NCBI RefSeq assembly: GCF_001618145.1 | Contig: NZ_KV392042.1 | Coordinates: 145,279-209,278, forward strand | From: Oceanobacillus damuensis | GTDB lineage: Bacteria > Bacillota > Bacilli > Bacillales > Amphibacillaceae | Reading direction: 5' to 3' | Length of the DNA stretch: 64,000 bases | In this document: in pieces, positions 8,672 through 17,470 of the stretch | How positions within the stretch are numbered: the first letter of the stretch is position 1 | How the letters are laid out: every line of letters begins with the position of its first letter | The notes under the pieces: model-generated | Databases searched by the model: none | What the model was told of the DNA's origin: nothing | Seen by the model: the letters and a program-made list of their open reading frames with translations, nothing else | Program-made: the position numbers and the translations under genes

Positions 8672-9386
8672 TCAAGTAATGTGCGCGGTTTCAACGTGTT
8701 GATGGTGGATTGCCACCCCTTCTTTTCCCCTCTGAACAATCATTTTTCTGCGCCAATTTTCATCATCCTCAAACGGAAAGTCACTTCTAAAATGACCGCC
8801 GCGGCTTTCTGTGCGTCTTAACGCTGCTTCCGTAATAAGGGAAGCAACAACGTACATAAAATAATTAGAAATAGATTGAATCCTATAATTGTCAAGCTTT
8901 CTTACATCATGTAAATGCAACTGCAAAAGCCAGTTTTTCTGTGCTTCCAGTAACTCTTTCGAACGAACAATGCCGACCCTTTTCATCATCATATCCTTTA
9001 AGACTTTGGTACCTGGAAGAATTATTTCTTTTTCCTCAATAGATTGCATAGATTCCGACATCTTCGGAATTTGATATTTGATGCAACGTGAATTAATCCA
9101 TTGTGCAAGCTTTTTCCCCTGATAAGGCTTTTTAATAAGGAATTACTTGCTTATCGATTCGCACCGTGAAAACCTGTACATGCCACTTCACCTATCGCGA
9201 ATAAGCCATTTAATGACGTTTGGCCAATTAAATCCGTTTTAATACCCCCATTAAAAAATGAGCCGAATTTGTATATTCCATATGTAGCTTTGTGATTAAT
9301 TTCACATTTTTATCATCACTTAATAAATTTGCCAGCTGTAAAGTAGCAACTCCACTGCCAATAATCAGAACATCATTCACTTCCAT
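8672..9386 (-). pseudogene. nadB: L-aspartate oxidase nadB, internally deleted and disrupted
   Basis: On the minus strand the gene starts at 9386 (GGAGG upstream) with the FAD-binding N-terminus VLIIGSGVATLQLA and continues to about [12 protein letters not shown]. It then jumps directly to the segment [21 protein letters not shown], skipping most of the FAD and catalytic domains. The junction also shifts frame, and the following GANR-L-ASNSLL motif has a stop in place of leucine. The helical C-terminal domain (8672-9061) is still open. An intact NadB is over 500 residues, so this is clearly non-functional. Normally nadC lies between nadB and nadA, and here only 82 bases separate them. Confidence 0.9.
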
Positions 9387-9409
9387 AATTTAACCTCCAG
9401 ATTTACACC

Positions 9410-9419
9410 TGTCTTGACA
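9410..9419. promoter_or_regulatory. Possible operator upstream of the nad locus
   Basis: The short inverted repeat TGTC-TT-GACA lies 24 bases before the nadB remnant start. Its position suits a nicotinate-responsive repressor (NiaR/YrxA type) site, but ten bases are too few for a firm call. Confidence 0.22.
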
Positions 9420-9555
9420 TATATATTTACATAAAGTGAAAATAAATACAAGCTTTTCTTAAACAAAAAATATGATGATTGCGAAAATAATTATAACAGG
9501 GTTAGAGCGCCAGCAATATGCGGGATTTACAACGTTAAGGAAATTACATATTTAG

Positions 9556-9596
9556 AAAGCCAAATTTCTCAGCATTAAATTGAGAAATTTGGCTTT
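9556..9596. terminator. Strong hairpin between yurR and the nad locus
   Basis: A perfect 16-bp stem (AAAGCCAAATTTCTCA at 9556-9571, complement at 9581-9596) with a 9-base loop. T-rich sequence flanks it on both sides, so it may end the leftward yurR transcript. Orientation is uncertain. Confidence 0.55.
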
Positions 9597-9607
9597 TCAT
9601 TCCTGCA

Positions 9608-9700
9608 GTAAAAGGGTGCCCATTTGTTGAAAGTTAATCGGAATGCACTCTTTCGCTAATCTGCCCCGTTACTTTAAGTGCAATATTTCACAAGGTTTTT
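9608..9700. repeat. Degenerate dispersed element, copy C
   Basis: Contains GTGCCC, TTACTTTAAGTGCAATATTT and CACAA, which loosely parallel the GCACCCTTTAG...AAGTG...CTTCACAA layout of copies A and B. No protein-coding evidence. This is the weakest of the three matches. Confidence 0.25.
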
Positions 9701-9855
9701 CAAAAGAGATAAACGATATCCTTATCGTTACTAATAATAAAAGCCGTCTAAAAGTTGCCTTCTTATCGGTCAATAGTAATGTCATTTGAGTTATGTTTGT
9801 TGAAAATGCACCACAAAACGATCCCATTAAAAATAGGATGAAATCAACATCCATC

Positions 9856-10974
9856 CTATTTAACAGCACCAGCTACATCATAATCATTTAAATCAATTTC
9901 AATCTTTTCATGAAGCGCCAGTTTAGCCAGTTGTATCCCAATGTACGGACCCATTGTCAATCCTGATGAACCAAGGCCATTTGCGAGCAGCAGTCCATTG
10001 AACCCAGGAAGCGGCCCAATGACTGGTAAGAATCCCGGTGTAAATGGGCGAAATCCAACCCTTGTTTCCAGCACCGTACCATTGCTTAAACCTGGTGCAA
10101 TGCCGATTGCTTTGTTTAATATTTCCTGTAGACCACCTGCAGTAACCCGGCAATCAAACCCGACATCATTTTCATGTGTTGCTCCAATCACTAATCGATT
10201 GTCATCAAACGCAAGCATATATTGATCAGCTGGTGGCATGACAACCGGCCAATTGGACGTATCGGTTTCAGGCATTTTCAAATGCATGATTTGGGCCCGC
10301 TGGGGGGTTACATCAAAGCCTAGTCCCAAAGGTTCAATAAGCTCATTCATCCATGCGCCGGCAGCAGCAATGACGCAGTCTGCATACAGCTTTTCATCTC
10401 CAAGTAAAACACCGGTGATGCTGTTTCCTTCATATAATAAACTGGCACTGCCTTCGATTACGTTAGCTCCGTATTTTTGGGCGCCGTTCAATAAGGCATT
10501 GCGTAATTTCCGCCCATCCACTCTGGCAGCGCCACTGACGAAAACAGAACTGTATGCATCTGATAAAAGAGGGAACAGGGATTGTGTTTGGTCACGATCC
10601 CTTAACAGAATTTCCCCGATTTCAGGTGCTTCTTCACGACGTTTTAATGCACGGTCCTTCATTGCTATCAACTTATTCTCGTCGGTATGTATGCTGATGG
10701 CTCCGACGCGGGCGTAACCAGTATTTGTTTCTCCGTCCGCAGCCAAATCCTCGATCAATTCGTGATAGATTTTTGCACCGTTTTTGGCCAGTCTGTACCA
10801 TGCCTTATTTCTTCGCTGTGACAGCCAGGGGCATACAATTCCTGCAGCTGCATCTGTTGCCTGCCCCTGCTCTTTACGGTCAATGACAACGACATTGGCG
10901 CCTTTTTTTGCAAGGTGATACGCGGTACTCGCTCCTAGAATGCCAGCACCTATAATAATATATTTTTTAGTCAT
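9856..10974 (-). CDS. yurR: FAD-dependent amino-acid oxidoreductase, YurR family
   Basis: A 372-residue DAO-family flavoprotein related to glycine oxidase and D-amino acid dehydrogenases. It has the Rossmann FAD motif IIGAGILGASTAYHLAKKGA at residues 5-24, an ATDAAAGIVCPWLSQRRN segment, and the C-terminal RVGFRPFTPGFLPVIG plus GLGSSGLTMGP. The whole length aligns well by eye with B. subtilis YurR, whose substrate is not settled. It starts one base after the stop of the DinB gene, so the two form an operon, with the ribosome site inside the upstream gene end. Confidence 0.88.
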   Translation of the reverse strand: MTKKYIIIGAGILGASTAYHLAKKGANVVVIDRKEQGQATDAAAGIVCPWLSQRRNKAWYRLAKNGAKIYHELIEDLAADGETNTGYARVGAISIHTDENKLIAMKDRALKRREEAPEIGEILLRDRDQTQSLFPLLSDAYSSVFVSGAARVDGRKLRNALLNGAQKYGANVIEGSASLLYEGNSITGVLLGDEKLYADCVIAAAGAWMNELIEPLGLGFDVTPQRAQIMHLKMPETDTSNWPVVMPPADQYMLAFDDNRLVIGATHENDVGFDCRVTAGGLQEILNKAIGIAPGLSNGTVLETRVGFRPFTPGFLPVIGPLPGFNGLLLANGLGSSGLTMGPYIGIQLAKLALHEKIEIDLNDYDVAGAVK

Positions 10975-10975
10975 C

Positions 10976-11431
10976 TTATTGACTTTTCACCACTTGATGC
11001 ATTGCTTTCATCTTCCCAAGATGTTCTGCTTCATGATATGCTAGCATGATTAAAAGATCACTGTAAGTTTCAATGCTGCCGAATGGGACTTTAAATGAAA
11101 CATTTGTTTTCCAGAACAAGTCATTGAATTCATTTATGCGGTTTTGCTGGTCTTCCAAATCTTTTAGCAGCACTTCAAGTTTCGGCGGCTCTGTCGTCCA
11201 ATCTGCAGGCTTTGTCCCTGATCCGAAAAGGTCGGCATAATTTTGAGGAATGTTGGTTGATTTTTTTGGATACATAAATAGAAATTTCTCGTTTGTTACA
11301 AGCACATGTCCGATATGCCAGCGAATGGTATTATTGAAATACGTCGATTGCATATCAAGTGTTTCTTCATCCAGTTCCTTTATAAACGTAAGCAATGAAA
11401 TTCTAGTTAGATTAAATTGTTTTCTTGTCAT
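10976..11431 (-). CDS. DinB family protein
   Basis: A 151-residue protein with the DinB four-helix fold pattern. Putative metal ligands are in WHIGHVLVTNE (about residue 38) and the C-terminal AYHEAEHLGKM. It probably binds a divalent metal and may act as a thiol transferase or hydrolase, but this branch has no assigned substrate. GGAGGG lies 7 bases before the ATG. It is the first gene of a two-gene operon with yurR. Confidence 0.8.
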   Translation of the reverse strand: MTRKQFNLTRISLLTFIKELDEETLDMQSTYFNNTIRWHIGHVLVTNEKFLFMYPKKSTNIPQNYADLFGSGTKPADWTTEPPKLEVLLKDLEDQQNRINEFNDLFWKTNVSFKVPFGSIETYSDLLIMLAYHEAEHLGKMKAMHQVVKSQ

Positions 11432-11552
11432 ATAAATCCCTCCAATTATTACCGATTATAATCGAATATACGGTACATGAACAGCAATTCGGAATAAATA
11501 AAGGAAATTTCTGCACGTATCGAGAATATTAAAGAGAAGGGGATGAATAATA

Positions 11553-12107
11553 GTGCGTGAGAAAAGTATGTTAGGCAGGATACTGCTATATTTAGGTTTT
11601 GCAACTATTGTTATAGGATTTATCCAGGCTATAATGACTGCACAGATAATGGATTATGATCCTTATGGTAATGAGACACCGATTTTTGAATGGAGATATT
11701 TTTTAATGACTTTCCTCCAGTCTTTAATCAGTGGAGTAACAATAATTGCTTTAGCTGAAATTATCAGGCTTTTAAACTCATTGAACAGTAATTTTCAGAA
11801 CATCCAGCAGGCAACCTCGAATCCACAACCACAACCTATTCCAGAAAGTTCAGATGATCGGCCTGCAGACAAATGGTCAATAGATGAAGCAGACCAGGAG
11901 AAAATATACAAGCTATATACTGATAAAGCAATTTTGGAAATGATACCCTCCTATAAAGAAGGATACTGTATTGTTACACTGCAGGAATTCAATGGGCCCT
12001 TAAGTTCATTTAAAAAGGTAGTGGATATTAATGGAAATGAAGCTAGAGAAGTACGTGATCCGATTTTAATAAGTCAAATATTGTCATTTGCTAAGGGAAA
12101 TCAGTAA
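11553..12107 (+). CDS. Membrane protein of unknown function
   Basis: A 184-residue protein with two predicted N-terminal membrane helices (about residues 8-28 and 50-72), a proline/glutamine linker near 85-100, and a soluble acidic C-terminal domain. It has a GTG start with AAGGGGAT 8 bases upstream. I do not recognise the family. The arrangement suggests a membrane anchor with a cytoplasmic tail. It is transcribed divergently from the DinB/yurR operon. Confidence 0.6.
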   Translation: MREKSMLGRILLYLGFATIVIGFIQAIMTAQIMDYDPYGNETPIFEWRYFLMTFLQSLISGVTIIALAEIIRLLNSLNSNFQNIQQATSNPQPQPIPESSDDRPADKWSIDEADQEKIYKLYTDKAILEMIPSYKEGYCIVTLQEFNGPLSSFKKVVDINGNEAREVRDPILISQILSFAKGNQ

Positions 12108-12198
12108 GATAGAAGGAAGAAGAAAAACGGGCTGTACATAAGTATGTATATTCAATTTGTTATATTGTTAATATCATAAAAACAAGGGGTTGTCTTTT

Positions 12199-12762
12199 TT
12201 GGCAGAAGGAAAGCAAAAGTCAAAAATGGGGTGGTTTGGCTGGACATTGACCAGCGTTATTGCCATTACTGTTATTGTATCAAGCTTATTCTTTTTTAAT
12301 GTCTTTCAACTGGATTTTGGTACGATATTCAATGATGATGGTCGTGAAAATCTAACAGATGAAAAGGATCTTACGGAAGAGGGAAGAGAAGAGGTCGAAA
12401 GGGTCCGGGCAACGGTAGGGCAGGAAAACACCGAAGTAGGAGAATTCGTTGCCATCACGCATGAATTTTATAATAAAACGACTGGTTATGGCGGGATAAA
12501 TAATTTGGATTGGGATGAACAAAGAGACAAGGCGCAATATGTGATCGATACAATTGAAGATTTGAAACCAAATGTTTCGGCGGAATTTTTAAAGGCAGAC
12601 CTTGAATCCATCCTTTCATTAGCCCAACGTACACTGAAGGAAGAAGATGCATCCAGTGTACGCTATTTGCACAGGTATTTTCATGACTTGGACATTGCAA
12701 TGAATGAATATTCTTCTTATGATTTATGGAATGTGACAGAGACATTAGAAAATGTCGAATAG
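12199..12762 (+). CDS. Single-pass membrane protein, unknown function
   Basis: A 187-residue protein with a short basic N-terminus, one transmembrane helix (about residues 12-34, ending SSLFFFNVFQ) and a long acidic extracytoplasmic region predicted mostly helical. The TTG at 12199 lies 9 bases from AAGGGG; the earlier in-frame TTG at 12190 abuts that site and is unlikely. It sits upstream of ppaC in the same direction. The family is not recognised. Confidence 0.6.
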   Translation: MAEGKQKSKMGWFGWTLTSVIAITVIVSSLFFFNVFQLDFGTIFNDDGRENLTDEKDLTEEGREEVERVRATVGQENTEVGEFVAITHEFYNKTTGYGGINNLDWDEQRDKAQYVIDTIEDLKPNVSAEFLKADLESILSLAQRTLKEEDASSVRYLHRYFHDLDIAMNEYSSYDLWNVTETLENVE

Positions 12763-12835
12763 GCAAAAGGCTATTCAATAACGAAAAAAGTATGGTAATC
12801 TATAATTTGGAATAATATATTGAAGGAGAATGAAT

Positions 12836-13765
12836 ATGGCTAAAACATTAATATTTGGACATAAAAATCCTGATACTGACACAATTTGTTCTGCATTGGC
12901 ATACGCTGATCTGAAAAAGAAAACCGGAGCAGATGCAGAGCCTGCAAGATTGGGCTCTGTAAACAAAGAAACACAATATGCGCTTGATTATTTTGGTGTG
13001 GATGCTCCGCAATTAGTTGAAAAGCTTGAAGATGGTGCAGAGGTAATCCTTGTCGATCACAATGAATTTCAGCAAAGTGCAGAAAACATTGCAAATGCTA
13101 AAATTATTGAAGTTATTGACCATCATCGTGTATCCAATTTCGAAACAAGAGAGCCATTATATTTCCGCGCGGAGCCTGTTGGCTGTACGGCAACGATTCT
13201 AAACAAAATGTATAAAGAGAAAGGGATACCGGTCTCAAAAGAAATCGCAGGACTCCTTTTGTCAGCAATCCTTTCTGATTCATTATTATTGAAATCACCG
13301 ACTTGTACGGATGAAGACGTGGAGGCGGCACATGAACTTGCAGAAATAGCTGGAGTCAATCTTGAAACTTATGGATTAAAAATGCTGCAGGCAGGTGCCG
13401 ACCTTAGTGATAAATCAGTTACTGACTTAATAACGATGGATGCGAAGGAATTCTCTATGGGGAATGCGAAAGTAGAAATTGCACAGGTGAATGCCGTTGA
13501 TACAAGTGAAATTTATAAGCTGCAGGATGAATTAGTAAGTGAAATTTCTGAGAGAGTGAATTCAAATGGACTGGATTTGTTTTTATTCGTAGCGACTGAT
13601 ATTCTGAATAACGATTCAGAAGTTTTGGCTGTTGGGGATGGAAAGGCAAAAGTGGAATCAGCATTTGAAGTAACTTTGGACAGCGATAACAGGGCACTTC
13701 TTAAAGGAGTCGTTTCCCGCAAGAAACAAATCGTGACTGCATTAACGGATCAATTTTTGAAATAA
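12836..13765 (+). CDS. ppaC: Manganese-dependent inorganic pyrophosphatase (family II)
   Basis: A 309-residue DHH-family pyrophosphatase that hydrolyses PPi to phosphate and pulls biosynthetic reactions forward. Metal-site motifs are clear: [12 protein letters not shown] (residues 7-18), LVDHNE, IDHHRV and the C-terminal substrate-binding SRKKQ. The ATG at 12836 has AAGGAG 7 bases upstream; the ATG at 12830 is too close to that site. It is followed by a terminator. Confidence 0.95.
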   Translation: MAKTLIFGHKNPDTDTICSALAYADLKKKTGADAEPARLGSVNKETQYALDYFGVDAPQLVEKLEDGAEVILVDHNEFQQSAENIANAKIIEVIDHHRVSNFETREPLYFRAEPVGCTATILNKMYKEKGIPVSKEIAGLLLSAILSDSLLLKSPTCTDEDVEAAHELAEIAGVNLETYGLKMLQAGADLSDKSVTDLITMDAKEFSMGNAKVEIAQVNAVDTSEIYKLQDELVSEISERVNSNGLDLFLFVATDILNNDSEVLAVGDGKAKVESAFEVTLDSDNRALLKGVVSRKKQIVTALTDQFLK

Positions 13766-13768
13766 GCG

Positions 13769-13811
13769 AAAAAAGGGAGTGCTTGCCTGCTTGGCAGGTG
13801 CTTCCTTTTTA
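13769..13811 (+). terminator. Terminator after ppaC
   Basis: An AAAAAGGGAG...TTGCC arm pairs, with wobble positions, to GGCAGG...CTTCCTTTTT. Confidence 0.65.
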
Positions 13812-13837
13812 AGCTATAAACTTATCTAAATGAATCA

Positions 13838-13862
13838 GTGTAATTAAGGCAGTCACCGAAAG
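13838..13862 (+). repeat. Dispersed 25-base motif, copy 1
   Basis: An intergenic element whose last eleven bases are GTCACCGAAAG, preceded by GTGTAATTAAGGCA. Close copies lie at 28080-28104 and 47355-47379. All three sit in gene-free DNA in the same orientation. Confidence 0.55.
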
Positions 13863-13880
13863 CTTAAAAATAAACAAATA

Positions 13881-13913
13881 AAAAAGACTTCTCGGTTAAG
13901 AGAAGTCTTTTCC
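13881..13913 (-). terminator. Terminator after the first csp gene
   Basis: AAAAGACTTCTC and its complement flank a 6-base loop. On the minus strand the hairpin ends in a T run. Confidence 0.8.
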
Positions 13914-13923
13914 TATGCTAAAC

Positions 13924-14124
13924 TTACGCTTTGTTAACGTTAGTAGCTTGTGGTCCGCGGTTACCTTCTTCGATATCGAAAGTTACAGTTTGACCTTCTT
14001 CTAAAGTTTTGAAACCTTCGCCTTGAATTGCTGAGAAGTGTACGAATACATCGTCTCCACCTTCAACTTCGATGAAACCGAAACCTTTGTCTGCGTTAAA
14101 CCATTTTACTGAACCTGTGTTCAT
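13924..14124 (-). CDS. Cold-shock protein (CspA/CspD family)
   Basis: A 66-residue single cold-shock domain with the RNP1-like KGFGFIEV and RNP2-like VFVHF nucleic-acid-binding motifs. It binds single-stranded RNA/DNA and acts as an RNA chaperone. The start is the ATG at 14124 with GGAGG 8 bases upstream. The gene has a long AT-rich 5' leader (about 14125-14300) typical of csp genes, and a TATAAT-like box lies near 14255. Only 8 of 66 residues differ from the second csp gene at 19241. The 340 bases up to sspP hold no other gene. Confidence 0.95.
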   Translation of the reverse strand: MNTGSVKWFNADKGFGFIEVEGGDDVFVHFSAIQGEGFKTLEEGQTVTFDIEEGNRGPQATNVNKA

Positions 14125-14507
14125 AGAAAAAACCTCCATGTGCATTTGGCACTTTTATTACTATTTTTGTTCAAGATTACAAATCAAGACGAAATCACTA
14201 TAGAGTTATTACTTTCTATCCTGTATTTCTAACGAACATAAATAATTAATTATAGTATAACATGATTAACCAAAAAATATCCACCTTTTTTTAAAAAAGT
14301 TTTAAGAATATCTGCAGCATGGCTTAGAACGTTGTCATAACAGTCTTTTGAGGAATAAAAAACTTACCTTCCTGAAGGTTTTTACAGGGATAAGGATATG
14401 AAATTGCACGCTTTACGGAATTATCTGTTAGCTTTTATAGCAGCTATTCACGAATAATTGATCCACCTTAATGAAAACACTAAGCATGTGGAAGGGAGGG
14501 AGCCAGT

Positions 14508-14660
14508 ATGTCAGGAAAACCTAAAGGACCAAAACAGCAGGAAAAAGTGAATTTACCCAAAAGCCCTGTACAGCCCTATGGAGAAGCTTTAAGTGGATCA
14601 AAAAAAGTCAAAAACGCCAACCATTCAAGACAGAATCATAATCCCCATCACGGTATGTAA
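14508..14660 (+). CDS. sspP: Small acid-soluble spore protein P
   Basis: A 50-residue basic protein rich in K, N, H and Q. Its C-terminal half, SGSKKVKNANHSRQNHNP, carries the SspP signature (GSKKVKN-x-NH-x-RQ-x-HN). Minor SASP genes of this type are expressed in the forespore. A GGGAGGGAG ribosome site lies just upstream. A weak sigma-G-like box (CGAATA, then AACACTA) precedes it, with imperfect spacing. The gene overlaps a longer spurious frame. Confidence 0.85.
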   Translation: MSGKPKGPKQQEKVNLPKSPVQPYGEALSGSKKVKNANHSRQNHNPHHGM

Positions 14661-14914
14661 TCATGCTGTTCATTTAAGGAGCATAATCAGGGATAAGATT
14701 ATTGCTCTTTATTCTTTTTTGGCAATCGATGGAACAGTATCGTATTCTCCTTTTGATAGGACACACAATAAGAAGGTGAGTATGGTCGGCATATTTTACT
14801 TGTTGTTGACGTGTAGCAGCAATGAACAAAGGCTTATTGGGTCATTATTAGGATGTTTAATCAGATATTTTTCATGAAATAGGTACGTGTCTCATGCATC
14901 CCCACGGCAATTGA

Positions 14915-14923
14915 CATAGGTTA
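14915..14923 (+). promoter_or_regulatory. Sigma-K-like -10 element of cotD
   Basis: CATAGGTTA matches the sigma-K -10 consensus CATA-N3-TA, 32 bases before the cotD start codon. The -35 region does not contain the AC dinucleotide at the usual distance. B. subtilis cotD is a sigma-K gene. Confidence 0.45.
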
Positions 14924-14955
14924 TTAGTGAACCTAAAACAGAAAGGGGATAATTT

Positions 14956-15465
14956 ATGAGACATCGTCATGGACGTCATTGTCGCTGTCATTCCTGTAAA
15001 ACAGTCGTTCATCCGACCAAACACAATTGTGTCAATCAATATTCTGAAAGTGTTGTAAACCATGTGCACCCTTCCCATACTACAGTAATGAACCATCACA
15101 CCATTAAAAATAATCATGTATTTCCTCATTCAACATCTGTTCAGAATGTTGCTAACAGTGTAGATACGTATGGTGGATCATTCGAAGTACCTGCTCCAGG
15201 TCAAGTAGCAGGAGCGATGGCACCAGGAAACGGACCCGGCCAAGTGGCGGGAGCAATGGCACCTGGATACGGACCTGGTCAAGTAGCAGGAGCGATGGCA
15301 CCTGGATACGGACCTGGGCAAGTGGCAGGAGTAAATGCACCAGGATACGGACCAGGTCAAGTAGCGGGAGCAAATGCACCAGGATATGGATCAGGTCAAG
15401 TAGCGGGAGCAACTGCGCCTGGTTATGGACCAAATCATTGGAAAAAACCGCATAAATGGTGTTAA
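14956..15465 (+). CDS. cotD: CotD-type spore coat protein with a long repeat domain
   Basis: A 169-residue protein. Residues 1-75 resemble CotD of Bacillus: histidine- and cysteine-rich, with VVHPTKHNC, HVHPSHTTVMNHH and FPHS. Residues 80-160 are about six tandem copies of a 13-residue unit, APGYGPGQVAGAM, with variation mostly in the last two positions. The protein ends in a basic HWKKPHKWC. Typical CotD is only about 75 residues, so the repeat domain is an added feature, with elastin- or collagen-like Gly/Pro content. It is preceded by a sigma-K-like -10 box and followed by a terminator. Confidence 0.85.
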   Translation: MRHRHGRHCRCHSCKTVVHPTKHNCVNQYSESVVNHVHPSHTTVMNHHTIKNNHVFPHSTSVQNVANSVDTYGGSFEVPAPGQVAGAMAPGNGPGQVAGAMAPGYGPGQVAGAMAPGYGPGQVAGVNAPGYGPGQVAGANAPGYGSGQVAGATAPGYGPNHWKKPHKWC

Positions 15466-15467
15466 CT

Positions 15468-15509
15468 AAAGGAAAGGGCTGGCAAAGTTAATTGCCGGCT
15501 TTTCTTTTG
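15468..15509 (+). terminator. Terminator after cotD
   Basis: The AAAGGAAAGGGCTGGCAA arm pairs with ATTGCCGGCTTTTCTTT, ending in T-rich sequence. Confidence 0.75.
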
Positions 15510-15631
15510 TTGCATTAATTTTCTAAGTGGAAAGAGAATCGTTTTTGCATAGAAATTGAAAAGTATGATGTAAACAATCTATAGAGAGGCTTATCGATAA
15601 GCCAACTTTTATATAGTGAGGTGTTTGTTAT

Positions 15632-16186
15632 ATGAAAATAATTACAGTTTCCGGTTATAAACCAATGGAATTAGGAATTTTTAAAGAAAATGATCCTCGT
15701 ATTACTTTTATAAAAGCAGCTATTGAAAAAAGATTGGTTGGCTTTATTGAAGAAGGGCTGGAATGGGTTCTCATCTCCGGGCAGATGGGTGTTGAACTAT
15801 GGACCGCAGATATTGTTTTGGATCTGCAGGAAACCTATGATATTAAGCTCGGTGTATTTCCACCATTCGAAGAGCAGGATAAACGCTGGCCGGAGAACTT
15901 GAAGGAGAAGTATCAGGAAGTCATGATGGTTGCAGATTTTTATAAACCTCTTTATCAGGGGGAATATAAAGGTCCTTATCAATTTAAAGCCAAGAACTTG
16001 TGGTTTGTGGACAAGAGTGATGGCTGTCTCTTGCTTATGGATGATGAATTCCCTGGCAGTAATCGATTCCTGTATGATGTTGCAAAGGACTCCGACAAGG
16101 ATTACCCCGTATTTGTCATTACGCCGGCAGATCTTGATGACGCTGTGGAAGAAATGAGGATGTCAGATCCGGATTATTGGGGGTGA
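15632..16186 (+). CDS. ypsA: YpsA family protein (DUF1273, SLOG superfamily)
   Basis: A 184-residue YpsA-type protein. It has the N-terminal VSGYKPMELGIF, the central ISGQMGVELWTADIVLDL, and the C-terminal GSNRFLYDVAK characteristic of DUF1273. The fold belongs to the SLOG (Rossmann-like, nucleotide-sensing) group; in B. subtilis the homologue has been linked to cell-division control. GTGAGGTG lies 8 bases before the ATG. Confidence 0.9.
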   Translation: MKIITVSGYKPMELGIFKENDPRITFIKAAIEKRLVGFIEEGLEWVLISGQMGVELWTADIVLDLQETYDIKLGVFPPFEEQDKRWPENLKEKYQEVMMVADFYKPLYQGEYKGPYQFKAKNLWFVDKSDGCLLLMDDEFPGSNRFLYDVAKDSDKDYPVFVITPADLDDAVEEMRMSDPDYWG

Positions 16187-16251
16187 AATATATGGAGGAT
16201 TGTAGGGGTGAAACGAAGGGTCTTAGAAGAGGCTACGGGCATGTTGTAATT

Positions 16252-16355
16252 GTGAACAATGGTTTTTTAAATGTGAACAATGGCATATTTGGATTCAGAT
16301 ATGGCTTTTTCAAGGAAACAACGGCTTTTTCAAGGAAACAACGGCATTTTCAATA
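16252..16355 (+). repeat. Left array of five ~21-bp repeats beside the NERD gene
   Basis: Units start at 16252, 16273, 16294, 16315 and 16335, with a period of 21, 21, 21 and 20 bases. The consensus is GTGAACAATGGC followed by a T-rich spacer. The last two units read GAAACAACGGC. The array is mirrored, in inverted orientation, by the array at 17471-17565 on the other side of the NERD gene. Confidence 0.85.
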
Positions 16356-16478
16356 AGCAGCACATATTATAAAGAATCTTTCCAAGTAAAATCGCGCCGA
16401 TGCGCAGCAGGAAATTAGGAACTTCCATCGAATATAATACTATCCCCCAAAATTTAATATGAAAGGTGTGCTGTTTAA

Positions 16479-17468
16479 TTGATTGTTAAACCACTGGAAA
16501 TCCCCAAAAACCTTCTCCAGGCCGAGGCATTGAACAAGAGGTTGCCTCCTATGCATCCCAAGAAAGAACAGGTAAAAAGCTCGGCGCAAAAGGTCCGCGC
16601 AGGATACAATGGTGAATTATCTTTAGGTTTTCCCCTTAGTTTTCTCCCCTACGATCAATACCTCATTTTCCAGCATTTACGAATCCCCGATGACTATGGA
16701 TTTTTTCAAATAGACGTCCTTATTCTATCTAATGAATTCATAATAATAACAGAAGTGAAAAACATCGATGGCGAAGTAAGATTCGATGATATGGTACAGG
16801 CTATTCGACTTAAAAATGATAAAGAAGAATCATTCAATAACCCAATAGAACAGGTTAATTTGCAGCATATAAGGTTGTTAGAGTGGCTTCGGCAATTCAA
16901 TCTCCCTACCATTCCTATTGAAAAAATTGTTGTATACAGTTCAAAGGGTACGATTTTAAAAAACTTGACCAATAAGAAAATCGTATCAGAAATCGTAATA
17001 CGTAAGGAAAATATGTTATCGAAAATCAATGAATTGAGCAAAAGACATGATACCCCATGTTTGACTGAGGAACAATTAATGGAACTGTGTTATCAGTTGC
17101 TTTCATTCCATACACCAGAAAATGAAGATGTTTTGATCAACTATAAAATCCTGCCTGAAGAGTTAATGAAAGGTGTAATCTGTCCATCTTGTGAATCGCT
17201 TCCGATGTTGAGAAAAGGTGGTAAATGGGTATGCAGTTTTTGTAATGCTTGTTCAAAGACTGCGCATATTTCTGCATTGGGAGACTATGAATTATTGATT
17301 AGTAATTATATTACGAATAGTAAAGCCAGAGATTTTTTAAAATTAGAATCAAAATATATTACAAAACAACTATTGCAAAAGGAAAATTTGGAGCGTATTG
17401 GAATTAAGGGAGGGCGTAGATATAAATTGGACAATATTTATAGTAAGAATCATGCTGAAACTTCGTAA
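16479..17468 (+). CDS. NERD nuclease-related domain protein with zinc ribbon
   Basis: A 329-residue protein with a NERD domain in residues 40-150. G42-x2-GE, then D79 in QIDVLIL and E92/K94 in TEVKN, form a PD-(D/E)xK-like nuclease core. A zinc ribbon follows at about 235-256 (CPSC, CSFC). The C-terminal 60 residues are basic and helical (KARDFLKLESKY...GGRRYKL), resembling a winged-helix or DNA-binding tail. It has a TTG start with GAAAGGTG about 10 bases upstream. It is the only gene between two inverted arrays of 21-bp repeats, which suggests it acts on or travels with them. Confidence 0.8.
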   Translation: MIVKPLEIPKNLLQAEALNKRLPPMHPKKEQVKSSAQKVRAGYNGELSLGFPLSFLPYDQYLIFQHLRIPDDYGFFQIDVLILSNEFIIITEVKNIDGEVRFDDMVQAIRLKNDKEESFNNPIEQVNLQHIRLLEWLRQFNLPTIPIEKIVVYSSKGTILKNLTNKKIVSEIVIRKENMLSKINELSKRHDTPCLTEEQLMELCYQLLSFHTPENEDVLINYKILPEELMKGVICPSCESLPMLRKGGKWVCSFCNACSKTAHISALGDYELLISNYITNSKARDFLKLESKYITKQLLQKENLERIGIKGGRRYKLDNIYSKNHAETS

Positions 17469-17470
17469 AT

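Noticed and set aside
9669-9869. A 66-codon minus-strand frame downstream of yurR
   Set aside because: It overlaps the yurR end, has no ribosome site, and lies in degenerate repeat DNA.
10238-10717. A 159-codon plus-strand frame
   Set aside because: Antisense to yurR, whose protein matches a known family over its full length.
14593-14877. A 94-codon plus-strand frame
   Set aside because: It overlaps sspP out of frame, lacks a ribosome site and resembles no family. sspP is the real gene here.
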